Shown: positions 34,368-43,147, counted from the stretch's first letter. The stretch is 64,000 nucleotides of DNA from JAAXHF01 sp965242605 (GCA_965242605.1 CBDESS010000004.1:186001-250000), one strand, 5' to 3'. The notes: generated by a model from the letters alone, not told the origin. Numbers and translations are program-made.

Positions 34368-35165
34368 TTAGCCAAGAAACCTTTGGACCGTCGTAACGAA
34401 TGCGCTCGTCTGCTCAATCTCGGGACGGTGGCCGCACTGCTCAAGCACGACTAACTCGGCCCCCTCGATCGACTCTGTATACACCTCGGCGGCACTCAGC
34501 GGGACAACCTCATCCTGGCCGCCCCAGATCAGCAGGGTCGGCAGACCGCTCACTCCTCGGAGCAAATGCGGCAGGCTGGGGTTGAAGAGATAGGGAGACC
34601 AGGCCAGGCGGGCCACCTCAGCCCGGGCATCCTCCCAGGCCTCGAACTGCTCGGGCGTTGGCTCGCCGCCGTACAGGAGGGCAAATTCGGGCGGGCGGCT
34701 CGGGTTGAGCACACTCTCGTCAAGGTATTTGCGCGAGGTCCGAATAAACAAATCCTTGATCTCGCCGCGGGGCGGCTGAATCCCGGCCGGCCCGACCAGG
34801 ATCATACGCCGAAACTGCCCGGCGTAACCGGCCGCCATTTCGGCCGCAATCCAGCCGCCGAGCGAAAAGCCGATCACGTCGATCGGCACGATCTCGCGCT
34901 CGCGCAGGACGCGCGAGTAAAAGGCGGCCACATCGCGGATGCTGCGGGTCCAGTCGAGCCGGGGCGACTTGCCAAAGCCGGGCTGCTGGGGGATGAGCAG
35001 GCGACGGTCGCGGGCCAGCGCGGCGTGCCATTGACACCAGCCGGGATGGCCCAACTCTTCGTGGAGGACGAGCAGGGGCCGGCCGCTCCCGCCGCTGATC
35101 ATCGCTAATTCGGTCTCTGCCACCGCTATTGTTTCTTCAACCCAGTCCTGTCCCCGGTCTGCCAT
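34368..35165 (-). CDS. Alpha/beta-fold hydrolase
   Basis: A 265-residue alpha/beta hydrolase with the complete triad: nucleophile serine in GFSLGG near residue 100, aspartate in IWGGQDEVVP near 217, and histidine in CGHRPEIEQ near 246. The oxyanion-hole region at HEELGHP replaces the usual HG dipeptide. The fold matches meta-cleavage-product hydrolases and haloperoxidase-like esterases. It is the first gene of a likely two-gene operon with the LLM oxygenase, which suggests an oxygenation-hydrolysis sequence, for example on an aromatic or a lactone. An AAAGGAGA lies just upstream of the ATG. Confidence 0.83.
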   Translation of the reverse strand: MADRGQDWVEETIAVAETELAMISGGSGRPLLVLHEELGHPGWCQWHAALARDRRLLIPQQPGFGKSPRLDWTRSIRDVAAFYSRVLREREIVPIDVIGFSLGGWIAAEMAAGYAGQFRRMILVGPAGIQPPRGEIKDLFIRTSRKYLDESVLNPSRPPEFALLYGGEPTPEQFEAWEDARAEVARLAWSPYLFNPSLPHLLRGVSGLPTLLIWGGQDEVVPLSAAEVYTESIEGAELVVLEQCGHRPEIEQTSAFVTTVQRFLG

Positions 35166-35544
35166 ACACGGGTCTCCTTTCTGTCCCTCGCCTGTGAAAA
35201 ACGCTGCTCCGAGCGCCTGGCGGCCCGGCTCTCAGCACCCGAGGTCTTGGGCTATTCTACTCCTGTACGGTGTCTCTGCCTAGTCAAAGTGGCTCTCGGA
35301 TTCGGACAGAAGGCTGAAACTTCATGCATGCCCCCCGCACTGCCCTTACTCTCCTCTTGTCCATCTTGGCCCGGAGCGCGCAAGGCTCTGCGCAATTGAC
35401 CATTTGCTTGTTTAGCGCTAGATAGCCGATATTGCCGAAGAGAGCTGGAGGCCAGCGTCACAAGAGCCGGAACGGAGGGCGTATGACTCAACCGGGGACG
35501 CGGCTCGCCACAGGCACCTGAATGAACGATGAACGGAGGACACG
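35166..35544. other. Divergent intergenic region without a gene
   Basis: 379 bp between the hydrolase (-) and the LLM gene (+). No supported ORF. It is less GC-rich than its surroundings and holds the plus-strand promoter at 35396-35424. No palindrome of note was seen. Confidence 0.6.
35396..35424 (+). promoter_or_regulatory. Sigma70-type promoter for the LLM gene
   Basis: TTGACC at 35396-35401 and TAGATA at 35419-35424 with an ideal 17-bp spacer. The expected transcript would have a leader of about 115 bases before the ATG at 35545. Confidence 0.6.
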
Positions 35545-36624
35545 ATGGAATTTGGCATCTGTCTGGCGACAAAAATTGACGACTGGCAGCTCATCAAGTA
35601 CGCCGAAGACCTGGGCTTTGACAGGGCCTGGGTCCCGGACTCGCAGATGATATGGTCGGACTGTTATGCGGTGCTGGCCCTGGCGGCTCACACTACGTCA
35701 CGGATTCAGCTGGGCACCGGCGTGGCTATTCCTGGCACCCGCATTGCGCCGGTGACTGCCCACTCAATTGCCTCAATCAACCAGATCGCGCCGGGGCGGG
35801 CATTTCTGGGCATCGGCACCGGCCACACCGCCATGCGGGTGATGGGCATGGAGCCGATGCGAATTCGGGACTTCCGTGAATATCTGCGGGTGCTCCGGGG
35901 TCTGCTGCGGGGAGAGGAAGTCGAGTATACGCTGGCAGACCGGGCGCGCTTGATTCGGTTTCTGCACCAGGACCTGCGCTTTGTGAACCTGGACGACCCG
36001 ATTCCCATCTATGTCGCCGCCAACGGTCCGCGGGCGCTCAGGGTGGCCGGGGAGTTTGGCGACGGGCTGATCTCGGCCTTTAACGAGCGCCCCGAGGTGT
36101 TGGCCTCTCACCTCGACGGAGTCCGGGCCGGGGCCGAGCAGGCCGACCGCAGCCTGCCGGAAGCGTTTCATACCTCAACGCTGACCACCTCGGTTGTGCT
36201 GCAACCCGGCGAGCGGCTGGACTCAGACCGGGTCATTGACGAGTGCGGCTCACAGGTCGCCGCCATTCTCCATTTTGTGTACGAACTCTATACACAGACC
36301 GCCAACGAGGACTTTATTCCTGAGGCGTTTCGCGGCGTCTGGGACGAGTACTGCGCGTCTGTTGATGCGATGGAAACGCCCCCGGAAAAACGCTATCTCC
36401 AGATTCACAATGGCCACTGTACTTTCCTGGTCCCTGAAGAACGGCGCTTTATCACGCCCGAGGCTATTCGGGGCGTGTGCCTGGTCGGGACGCCGGACGA
36501 GATCGTTGAGCAGATTCGGACCGCCGAACAGGCCGGCCTCAAAGAGATTACGCTCCTCCCGCCCATGAAGTCGGCGCGTAAGGTGTTTGCGGATTTTGCC
36601 GAACATGTGATGAAACGCTGCTGA
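35545..36624 (+). CDS. LLM-class F420/flavin-dependent oxidoreductase (methylene-H4MPT-reductase-like)
   Basis: A 359-residue luciferase-superfamily enzyme. The N-terminus (AEDLGFDRAWVPDSQMIW), RIQLGTGVAIPGTRIAPVTAHSIASIN, and GRAFLGIGTGHTAMRVMG match the branch related to methylenetetrahydromethanopterin reductase and other F420 enzymes. PIYVAANGPRALRVAGEFGDG lines the cofactor pocket. Whether it uses F420 or FMN cannot be told and the substrate is unknown. ACGGAGGA lies 7 bp before the ATG. It has its own promoter and is convergent with the acyl-CoA dehydrogenase gene. Confidence 0.83.
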   Translation: MEFGICLATKIDDWQLIKYAEDLGFDRAWVPDSQMIWSDCYAVLALAAHTTSRIQLGTGVAIPGTRIAPVTAHSIASINQIAPGRAFLGIGTGHTAMRVMGMEPMRIRDFREYLRVLRGLLRGEEVEYTLADRARLIRFLHQDLRFVNLDDPIPIYVAANGPRALRVAGEFGDGLISAFNERPEVLASHLDGVRAGAEQADRSLPEAFHTSTLTTSVVLQPGERLDSDRVIDECGSQVAAILHFVYELYTQTANEDFIPEAFRGVWDEYCASVDAMETPPEKRYLQIHNGHCTFLVPEERRFITPEAIRGVCLVGTPDEIVEQIRTAEQAGLKEITLLPPMKSARKVFADFAEHVMKRC

Positions 36625-36637
36625 GGACAGCACGAGA

Positions 36638-36677
36638 CCGCGGCCCACAGCCATAAGGAGGAGAGCCCAGGCCGCGG
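36638..36677. terminator. Hairpin between convergent LLM and acyl-CoA dehydrogenase genes
   Basis: CCGCGGCC at 36638-36645 pairs with GGCCGCGG at 36670-36677 across a 24-base loop, in the 156-bp gap between two convergent stops. A weak candidate for a shared terminator. Confidence 0.35.
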
Positions 36678-36780
36678 CTCAACAGATGCTATTGATATTC
36701 AAGTCTATGCCGACCTCTTCATTGTCTTCCTTTTCCTGTTCGGTGAAAGTCGGCGTTGTCTCGTTGCATTCAGCATTGTC

Positions 36781-37971
36781 CTACCCCTTTGGCAAACCCA
36801 ACACCCGCTCGCCAATAATGTTGTGCTGAATCTCGCTGGTGCCGCCGGCAATCGTATACTGGCGGGCGCTCAGCACACGGTTGAGCCAGCGTGGGGCGTC
36901 GGGTACAAGGTCGGTCTCGGCCTCAAGCAGGGCATACGGTCCGAGCAGCTCACTCACAAAGGCCCCAATGCGCACGCCGAGTTCAGAGCTGGCCAGCTTT
37001 AAGATCGACCCTTCCGGCCCCGGCGGCTGGCCCTTGAGCTGACGGGTCAGGCTGCGCAGGCGGGTATATTTCAGGGCTTCTTTTTCAATCGCAAACGCGG
37101 CCAAGCGCTGACGGACCCAGGCCTGCTGCCAGGCGGGTTTGCCGTCTATCTCGATCCGTTTGGCCAGCTCGGCCAGCCGTCGAATCTGCGACCCGCCGCC
37201 ACCCCCGCCGGCCGCGCTGCGTTCAAACATCAGGGTCGTGATAGCGACCTTCCAGCCCTCGTTTTTGGGGCCGAGCAGGTTGGCCTTGGGAACCCGCGCG
37301 TCCTCAAAAAACACCTCGTTGAAGTGGCTATGGCCGTTCATCAACACCAGCGGCCGGACGCTCACACCCGGGGTGTGCATATCCAGCAGGAAGTAGCTGA
37401 TGCCCTTGTGTTTGGGTGCCTCTGGGTCGGTCCGGGTCAGCAACACCATCCAGTCGGCATACTGGGCACCCGAGGTCCACACCTTTTGGCCGTTGACAAC
37501 AAAGTCGTCGCCGTCCTCAACCGCTCTGGTCTGTAAGCTGGCCAGGTCGGAGCCTGAGCCTGGCTCGGAGTAGCCCTGACACCAGACCAGCTCGCCTTTC
37601 AAAATGCGCGGCAAAAAGTAGTGTTTCTGGTCTTCGGTCCCCCATTGGGCAATAGTCGGGCCGGCCAGCCCCAGGCCCACATAGCCCGGCAGGATTGGTG
37701 CCCGAGCCTGGGCGTACTCCTCGTTGTAAATAATCTGCTCCAGCAGGCCAGCGCCCTGGCCGCCGTACTCTTTGGGCCAAGCCAGGCCGACCCAGCCGGC
37801 CTGGTACAGCTTTTTGTGCCAGGCCATGCGTTTGTCAAAAATCTCGCGGTTTGGTGCTACCCGCTCATCCATTGCGTCTTCAACCCTCAGCTCGGGCGGC
37901 AGATGCTCGGCCAGCCAGCTCCGCACCCGCAGTCGAAACGCCTCTTGTTCAGGCGTGTATTGAAAATCCAT
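36781..37971 (-). CDS. Acyl-CoA dehydrogenase
   Basis: A 396-residue FAD flavoprotein that introduces a double bond into acyl-CoAs. It shows the N-terminal helical domain (PKEYGGQGAGLLEQIIYNEEYA), the FAD loop CQGYSEPGSGSDLASLQT, the beta-domain signature DFVVNGQKVWTSGAQYADW and the ending YTIAGGTSEIQHNIIGERVL. The position of the MCAD-type catalytic glutamate is AGGT, so the base must come from elsewhere, as in many actinobacterial FadE enzymes. A glycine hexamer occurs near residue 264. The ATG at 37971 follows GGGAGAGCGC. A run of fourteen G lies 27-40 bases upstream. Confidence 0.88.
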   Translation of the reverse strand: MDFQYTPEQEAFRLRVRSWLAEHLPPELRVEDAMDERVAPNREIFDKRMAWHKKLYQAGWVGLAWPKEYGGQGAGLLEQIIYNEEYAQARAPILPGYVGLGLAGPTIAQWGTEDQKHYFLPRILKGELVWCQGYSEPGSGSDLASLQTRAVEDGDDFVVNGQKVWTSGAQYADWMVLLTRTDPEAPKHKGISYFLLDMHTPGVSVRPLVLMNGHSHFNEVFFEDARVPKANLLGPKNEGWKVAITTLMFERSAAGGGGGGSQIRRLAELAKRIEIDGKPAWQQAWVRQRLAAFAIEKEALKYTRLRSLTRQLKGQPPGPEGSILKLASSELGVRIGAFVSELLGPYALLEAETDLVPDAPRWLNRVLSARQYTIAGGTSEIQHNIIGERVLGLPKG

Positions 37972-37997
37972 GCGCTCTCCCTTCAGGGCGGGAACCT

Positions 37998-38011
37998 CCC
38001 CCCCCCCCCCC
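37998..38011 (-). repeat. G14 homopolymer in the 5' region of the acyl-CoA dehydrogenase gene
   Basis: Fourteen consecutive C on the plus strand (G on the gene's strand), ending 27 bases before the start codon. Tracts of this length are prone to slipped-strand mispairing and could alter promoter spacing or leader structure. The tract also lies in an upstream open frame. Confidence 0.85.
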
Positions 38012-38090
38012 GCTGAACTTTCCAGAGCCTGGGGACACATGAGGGCGGGGGGATGAAGCCTGAGCCGAAGACGTCGTTGCAACGGCCACA

Positions 38091-38122
38091 GTGAGCCTCA
38101 CCGTCACCCTGGTGAGGCTCAC
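38091..38122 (-). terminator. Perfect 12-bp hairpin after the LLM gene
   Basis: GTGAGCCTCACC at 38091-38102 pairs exactly with 38111-38122 around an 8-base loop, 18 bp beyond the stop of the minus-strand LLM gene. There is no T-run. It separates that gene from the acyl-CoA dehydrogenase downstream. Confidence 0.6.
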
Positions 38123-38139
38123 CGCCTGACTACGCCTCG

Positions 38140-39237
38140 CTAGGCCACCGCTTTTTGGCCCAACTGCTGCAAGCGGGGCATGACCTCAGCCGCAAACAGC
38201 CGCATACTGCGTTCGCTGTCTTCGTAGGGCATACCGCCGTAGCTGAAGACCCCGGTGAAGGCGTCGCAGCCGATTTTAGAGCGGATCTCCAGGACTTTGT
38301 CACAACACTGCTCGGGCGTGCCCCACACCTGGAGGTTGAGGAAAAACTCGGTCACGCCCTCCACGCTGCCCATCGCCTCCGCCATCTTGCCGTAGTATTC
38401 GTAGCCCTTGGTCTTGCCAAAATGGTCGCCGCCAAAGTTGTAGTGCTTCATGGCCGACTGCCAGTAGGCACCGATGTAGCGGCGGGCCATCTCTTCGGCC
38501 CGGCCGGCGTCTGTGTCGCAGAAGACCCAACCACCGGCGACCGGGGCCGGGGCTTCGGCCCCGTTGGTCTCACGGTAGATGGTCCGGTAGGTGTCGAGCT
38601 CGACCGCCACATCTTCCCACGGCTTCTGGGGGATGATCAGAATACCGACGCCGAGCCGGGCCATGATCTCGGACGACTCGGGCGAGACCGCGGCGGCGTA
38701 GGTCCGGCCCTTGAAGGATTTGAACGGCTGGGGCCGGATGTCTTTTTTGGGCTGCTGATAGAATTGTCCCTGGTACTCGCAGTAGCCCCGCTCCAGGCCG
38801 GTCAGGACCATCTCGGCGGCCTCAATAAAGCGTTCGCGCGACTCGCCCATATCGACCCGGAAACCCTCGAACTCGACCTGCCCGGCCCCCCGGCCCAGCC
38901 CCAGGATCAGCCGCCCGTCGCACAGGTCGTCCAGCATGGCGATCTCTTCTGCCGCCCGCATCGGGTCGTGCCAGGGCAGCACAACGACCATTGAGCCGAG
39001 TTTGACCGTCTTGGTCCGGCCGGCCATATAGGTCAGGAATTGCAGGACATCTGGCACCATGGTGTAGTCGGTAAAATGGTGCTCCACGCTCCAGATGGAA
39101 TCAAAGCCGAGCGGCTCGGCCAGGTCGGCCAGCCGAACCTCGTTTTTGTAGACCTCATAGTCCGAGATTCTCTGAGCCGGGTTCTGGCATATGGCGGCCA
39201 TGCCGATCTCCATTGGCGAATCAAGTCGTGTGGTCAT
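38140..39237 (-). CDS. LLM-class flavin-dependent oxidoreductase
   Basis: A 365-residue luciferase-like TIM barrel and the third LLM enzyme in the window. Typical segments are LAEPLGFDSIWSVEHHFTDY, VKLGSMVVVLPWHDPMRAAEEIAMLDDL, GRLILGLGRGAGQVEFEGF and the C-terminal GVFSYGGMPYEDSERSMRLFAAEVMPRL. The VEHH pair near the N-terminus is a hallmark of alkanal-monooxygenase-like members. The substrate is unknown. GAGGAGGACAGGGACT before the ATG at 39237 fixes the start. It is divergent from the DUF1329-DUF1302 operon across a region with repeated palindromes, which may control both directions. Confidence 0.83.
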   Translation of the reverse strand: MTTRLDSPMEIGMAAICQNPAQRISDYEVYKNEVRLADLAEPLGFDSIWSVEHHFTDYTMVPDVLQFLTYMAGRTKTVKLGSMVVVLPWHDPMRAAEEIAMLDDLCDGRLILGLGRGAGQVEFEGFRVDMGESRERFIEAAEMVLTGLERGYCEYQGQFYQQPKKDIRPQPFKSFKGRTYAAAVSPESSEIMARLGVGILIIPQKPWEDVAVELDTYRTIYRETNGAEAPAPVAGGWVFCDTDAGRAEEMARRYIGAYWQSAMKHYNFGGDHFGKTKGYEYYGKMAEAMGSVEGVTEFFLNLQVWGTPEQCCDKVLEIRSKIGCDAFTGVFSYGGMPYEDSERSMRLFAAEVMPRLQQLGQKAVA

Positions 39238-39536
39238 AGTCCCTGTCCTCCTCTGTATGGGTTGTGGAAGCCCCGAGCTTACCGGCACAGAGCGATTGTT
39301 TCAACACGCCGGCTCAGGCCGCTACGCTCTGCACGATGCGCCCCGGCAGACCGGCGTCTGACAGACCGATCGGTCGGGTTCCATACATCGTCAACTTTTG
39401 GCACCCGGATACTTCCAGCAAACAGTCATCGGGAGTAAGCGGCCGCTTTACCTGGAACACAGCCTGCGGTGTGGGGATGCGTCAGACCGCCGGGTCTGGT
39501 ACATAAGGGCAGCTTCGGTAAAAGCAGGAGGGAGAA
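39238..39536. promoter_or_regulatory. Divergent control region with three related palindromes
   Basis: This ~300-bp gap has no supported gene. It holds CAGACCGGCGTCTG at 39347-39360, CAGACCGATCGGTCGG at 39362-39377 (core GACCGATCGGTC is an exact palindrome) and CAGACCGCCGGGTCTG at 39483-39498. All fit the pattern CAGAC(C)-n-(G)GTCTG. The third abuts TACATA at 39500-39505, a possible -10 for the DUF1329 gene. They look like operator copies for a dimeric regulator. Confidence 0.6.
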
Positions 39537-40790
39537 ATGAAATATGTATGGTTTGGTCTCTGCGTCGGCCTGTTGGTGACTGGCGGTTGGCAGCCGGTTG
39601 TGGCCGAGCAGACCGCAATGAGCGATGACCTTATCCAACAGGCTTTTTATCCATACGCCATAGAAAAGCCAGGGCTGGCCGGCCTGGAGCCGGGCACAAC
39701 AATCTCCGCCGACTCCTGGCAGGCCGCCCAGAACTATCTGCCGGTGGACATCCTGGACAAGCTCAAAGCCGGCGAGTTTGCCTTTCGCATCCAGGCAACG
39801 ACCGATTTGCCGGTCAGCGAGGCGTATATAAACGCCACCCGACAGTACGCCGGACAGGTCCAGCTCGGGGCCGATGGCGAGCTGAGCGGCTATGTCGCCG
39901 GCCTGCCCTTCCCTGCGCTTGACCCGGCCGACCCGCAGGCCGGGGAGAAGGCCGCCTGGAATATGCGCCACCGCGACCTCGGCGACAGCGTCCAGGTGTG
40001 GAATACCTTCCGTCTGATCGAAGAGTCCGGCCGGGCCGACCGTGAGTTTGAAAACTATTATGTCCTGGCCCAGGGCATGTACCGGCCCCGGGCCGAGGCC
40101 AACCGCTGGGAAAAAGACGGGGTACTGCAAAAAGAGTTCTTCCACATTATGACCCCGTTTGACCTCAAGAACACCATGAGCCTCAAGCACCGCTACGCCA
40201 AGGACAGCGCCAAGGACGCCGACTGGCTCTACACCCCGGCCAGCCGTAAAATCCGCAAGCTGATCGTCAAGCATGAGGATGCCTCGTTTGACTCAGGCTT
40301 TCTGAACGAGGACTTCTTTGGCTACTCGGGCTACATCAGCACCAGTTCGTGGAAGCTGCTCGGCTCACGCCTGATGCTCGCCCCGGTGGGTGCCAAAGTT
40401 GCCAGCGCCAGCTTTGGCGGGCGCGGCGACTGGTACCCGGTTGATCCCTGGGAGCTGCGCCACATGTGGGTGCTGGAAAACATCCCCAAGGCCGATGACC
40501 ATCCGTACAGCAAGCGCCTGCTGTATATTGATCGGCAGATGTTCGTCCCGGTCTACATGCTGGCCTATGACCGGGCCGGGAAGCATTCCAAGACCCTGTT
40601 TGAGCTGTACGGCAACCCCCAGTTCAACCCCGGCAACGAACAGGTCCGCGTCCCCATCTGGATCGGCGAGTCCATGATTGACTACGACAACCGCTTTGCC
40701 TCAATAACCGAGATATCCAAGGTCGTCTATAATCAGCCCTTGCCCGAGGACTTTTTTCAGCTCAACCGGATCGTGGCCCGCGGTCGCTAG
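39537..40790 (+). CDS. DUF1329 outer-membrane-associated protein
   Basis: A 417-residue exported protein with a signal peptide (FGLCVGLLVTGGWQPVVAE). The mature part matches DUF1329, a LolA/LolB-like half-barrel family, with YVAGLPFPALDPADPQAGEKAAWN and VVYNQPLPEDFF near the end. DUF1329 genes are almost always followed by a DUF1302 gene, as here 14 bp downstream, and the pair is often linked to handling of hydrophobic compounds with RND-type exporters or fatty-acid and steroid genes. No RND gene is in the window. AGGAGGGAG precedes the ATG. Expression is probably governed by the palindromes upstream. Confidence 0.88.
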   Translation: MKYVWFGLCVGLLVTGGWQPVVAEQTAMSDDLIQQAFYPYAIEKPGLAGLEPGTTISADSWQAAQNYLPVDILDKLKAGEFAFRIQATTDLPVSEAYINATRQYAGQVQLGADGELSGYVAGLPFPALDPADPQAGEKAAWNMRHRDLGDSVQVWNTFRLIEESGRADREFENYYVLAQGMYRPRAEANRWEKDGVLQKEFFHIMTPFDLKNTMSLKHRYAKDSAKDADWLYTPASRKIRKLIVKHEDASFDSGFLNEDFFGYSGYISTSSWKLLGSRLMLAPVGAKVASASFGGRGDWYPVDPWELRHMWVLENIPKADDHPYSKRLLYIDRQMFVPVYMLAYDRAGKHSKTLFELYGNPQFNPGNEQVRVPIWIGESMIDYDNRFASITEISKVVYNQPLPEDFFQLNRIVARGR

Positions 40791-40804
40791 GGCAAGGGGA
40801 CCCA

Positions 40805-42511
40805 ATGCGCTACATCACTCCGTTCAGACATCGCGCCTCCCGCCGGCCGGCCGGCTCAGCCCAAAGCCTGCTGGCCGGGTTGGCCCTCTTCGTCTGTGTA
40901 TCCAGCGCCCAGGCCCAGTTTACGGCTGAACCTCTGTCCTTCTCCGGCAATATCCAGACCCAGCAGATATTTCGCCATCCCGAGGTAGATAAGTGGTCCA
41001 TTGTTCAGCAGCGCAACACCGTCCGGCTACGGCTGGAGTACGACTGGGTTCGGGGCGGGCGGATTCTGGACCGGGTTCGCCTGCCGTGGATTAAATCGGC
41101 CCACTTTGTCGGCCTGTACCGGGGGGTGTACGACAGCGTGTACGACTTCCGGCCCGGTCCCCGCCAAGAGATTTTTCCGTATAAGGGCCGGGCCGGTCAG
41201 GGCGACAGCCTGGCCAATCTCGACCGCGGGGCCGCCGAGGCGCTGCGCTTTGAGAGCGACTTTCGCGAGGTCTATACCGACATTGAGCTGGCCGATATTC
41301 CCCTCACCCTGCGGCTGGGACGGCAAATGATTGTCTGGGGGGAGTCGGATAACCTGCGCATGCTTGACCGCACCAACGCCCTGGACGCGACCTGGCACGG
41401 TGGCGGGGTGGGCCAGGAAACCTGGGACGACCTGCGGATTCCGTACTGGATGCTCCGCGCCACCTGTAATTTTGGTCAGCTCGGTCGCCTGAGCGATGTA
41501 TTTCTCGAAACCTACTGGGTGCCGGGCCTGTGGTCCCCGCTCAAGTTCGGCTACACGCCGGGTCGGCCGTGGAGCTTCCCGTTTGCCAACACCCTGGAGA
41601 ACTTCAAGCTGCTGAAGGGAACCGTGCTGGGCCGCCAGGGCGACTATCACAAGAATGTCAGCGAGAACAGTCAGGTCGGCGTGCGCCTCGGTGGCACCAC
41701 GCCGTCCGGCCTGACCCTGACCCTCAACTATATGTACCAGCGAGTCGCCCACGATGACGGGGTCAATACGGCCAGCCTGCGCGGTCGCAACCAGTGCCGG
41801 CCCGGCTCGGCCCGCTGCCCTTCGGTTCTTGAGTTGGCCGCCGAGAACACGGCCTTGATGGCACGCGGCATCCTGCCGGCCGAGGCCTATTATCCGTATA
41901 CCCATACCTTCGGTATCTCGGCCAGTTATGCCGACGACACCTATACCGAGGGCGTATTTCGGATGGAGACGATTTACGAGCTGGGCAAACCGTTTGCCGA
42001 CAAGCGTCAGCCCATCCTGGTCCTGGACGCGGCCGGCAATCCTGGGCCGAGCGGCCTGCTGGGCATCAAAAAGAGCGACGTATGGCAGGCCTTTATCGGC
42101 TTTGACCGGCCGACCTGGATCAGGTACTTGAACCGGCGTTCAACCTTTTTTCTGACCAGCCAGCTGTTCTGGCAGTACATCCCCACCAGCACCTCCCGCT
42201 TTCAGGGCCAGCTGTCGGCGGCCGACAAGGTTCGCAACTGGGAGGCGGTCGGCACAATTGCGGCCAGTACCCTGTATATGCGCGGCAAGCTGCTGCCGGT
42301 CGCTTTTTATGTGCTTGACCCGATCAACCATTACAGTTCACAGTTTGGCTGGCTGGTCGATTACTACATCACCCCGCGGCTGATTGTCCGCATTGCTCAG
42401 AGCTATTTCTTTGTCCCCGGCTACGGTGGTCAGGTTGACGAGAGTTGGGGCCTGGGCGGTCTGTATCGACGCTGGGATGAAACCGTGCTACGGCTGACCT
42501 ACCAGTTCTAA
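40805..42511 (+). CDS. DUF1302-family outer-membrane beta-barrel protein
   Basis: A 568-residue protein with a signal peptide (GLALFVCVSSAQAQ) and a long run of amphipathic strands ending in LRLTYQF. The terminal phenylalanine is the usual BAM targeting signal, supporting an outer-membrane barrel. The N-terminal half has DUF1302 features such as LRLGRQMIVWGESDNLRMLD and the RVRLPWIKSAHF strand. It forms a two-gene operon with DUF1329 (gap 14 bp). A role in moving or binding hydrophobic molecules at the outer membrane is inferred from genomic association in this family; transport has not been shown here. Confidence 0.87.
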   Translation: MRYITPFRHRASRRPAGSAQSLLAGLALFVCVSSAQAQFTAEPLSFSGNIQTQQIFRHPEVDKWSIVQQRNTVRLRLEYDWVRGGRILDRVRLPWIKSAHFVGLYRGVYDSVYDFRPGPRQEIFPYKGRAGQGDSLANLDRGAAEALRFESDFREVYTDIELADIPLTLRLGRQMIVWGESDNLRMLDRTNALDATWHGGGVGQETWDDLRIPYWMLRATCNFGQLGRLSDVFLETYWVPGLWSPLKFGYTPGRPWSFPFANTLENFKLLKGTVLGRQGDYHKNVSENSQVGVRLGGTTPSGLTLTLNYMYQRVAHDDGVNTASLRGRNQCRPGSARCPSVLELAAENTALMARGILPAEAYYPYTHTFGISASYADDTYTEGVFRMETIYELGKPFADKRQPILVLDAAGNPGPSGLLGIKKSDVWQAFIGFDRPTWIRYLNRRSTFFLTSQLFWQYIPTSTSRFQGQLSAADKVRNWEAVGTIAASTLYMRGKLLPVAFYVLDPINHYSSQFGWLVDYYITPRLIVRIAQSYFFVPGYGGQVDESWGLGGLYRRWDETVLRLTYQF

Positions 42512-42541
42512 ACTGCACTTCACGCACCACAGGGGGGAGAT

Positions 42542-43147
42542 ATGGCAGAACAATGGACGCTGAACGGTGATTATTTTGAATCGTGCAACTGTGACCTGGT
42601 ATGCCCCTGCCTGATTCAGGCCACACCGCCACGCGGCCGCTGCGATGCAGCCCTGGCCTTTCATATTGACCAGGGCAGCTACGGCCACACCGCCCTAGGC
42701 AGCCTGAATGCCGTATTTGTGGCGTCTTTTCCCGGCCCGGGCAAAATGCTTGAAGGCAATTGGACGGCCGCGGCATATGTGGACGCCACCGCGTCCGAGG
42801 CCCAACGGGAAGCGCTGAGCGCTATCTACTCGGGTCAGGCCGGCGGCCCGATGCAGATGGTTTTTTCCCTTGTCAGCAATTTCTTAGGCGTCACAACCGC
42901 GCCCATCAGCTACGAAATTGACGGCAACGCCCGTCGGCTGACCATCCCCGACATTCTCGACATCGACATTGAGGCAGTCACTGGCCGGGACGGCAGTGAG
43001 CCGCTGTGGGCGACCAACGCCACCCATCCGGTATCGTCGAAACTGGCCCTGGCCCAGTCCAGGTCCTACCGCTACGCCGACCACAACCTGGTCTGGGACG
43101 TGAGCGAAACAAACGGCCATTTTGCGCCTTTCAGCTGGCACAGCTGA
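42542..43147 (+). CDS. DUF1326 protein
   Basis: A 201-residue soluble protein whose N-terminus, WTLNGDYFESCNCDLVCPC, is the DUF1326 signature: three closely spaced cysteines (CNCDLVCPC) that may bind a metal. Later segments FPGPGKMLEGNWTAAAYVD and APISYEIDGNARRLTIPD also fit. DUF1326 genes are regularly paired with DUF2182 membrane proteins, as here 6 bp downstream, and have been proposed to work in metal (possibly copper) handling. That role is unproven. GGGGGAG precedes the ATG. It may share a transcript with the DUF1329-DUF1302 pair 30 bp upstream. Confidence 0.85.
   Translation: MAEQWTLNGDYFESCNCDLVCPCLIQATPPRGRCDAALAFHIDQGSYGHTALGSLNAVFVASFPGPGKMLEGNWTAAAYVDATASEAQREALSAIYSGQAGGPMQMVFSLVSNFLGVTTAPISYEIDGNARRLTIPDILDIDIEAVTGRDGSEPLWATNATHPVSSKLALAQSRSYRYADHNLVWDVSETNGHFAPFSWHS

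Noticed and set aside
36684..36783. A RiPP-like precursor peptide ending in NINSIC
   Set aside because: There is no start codon or ribosome site in that frame and no maturation gene nearby.
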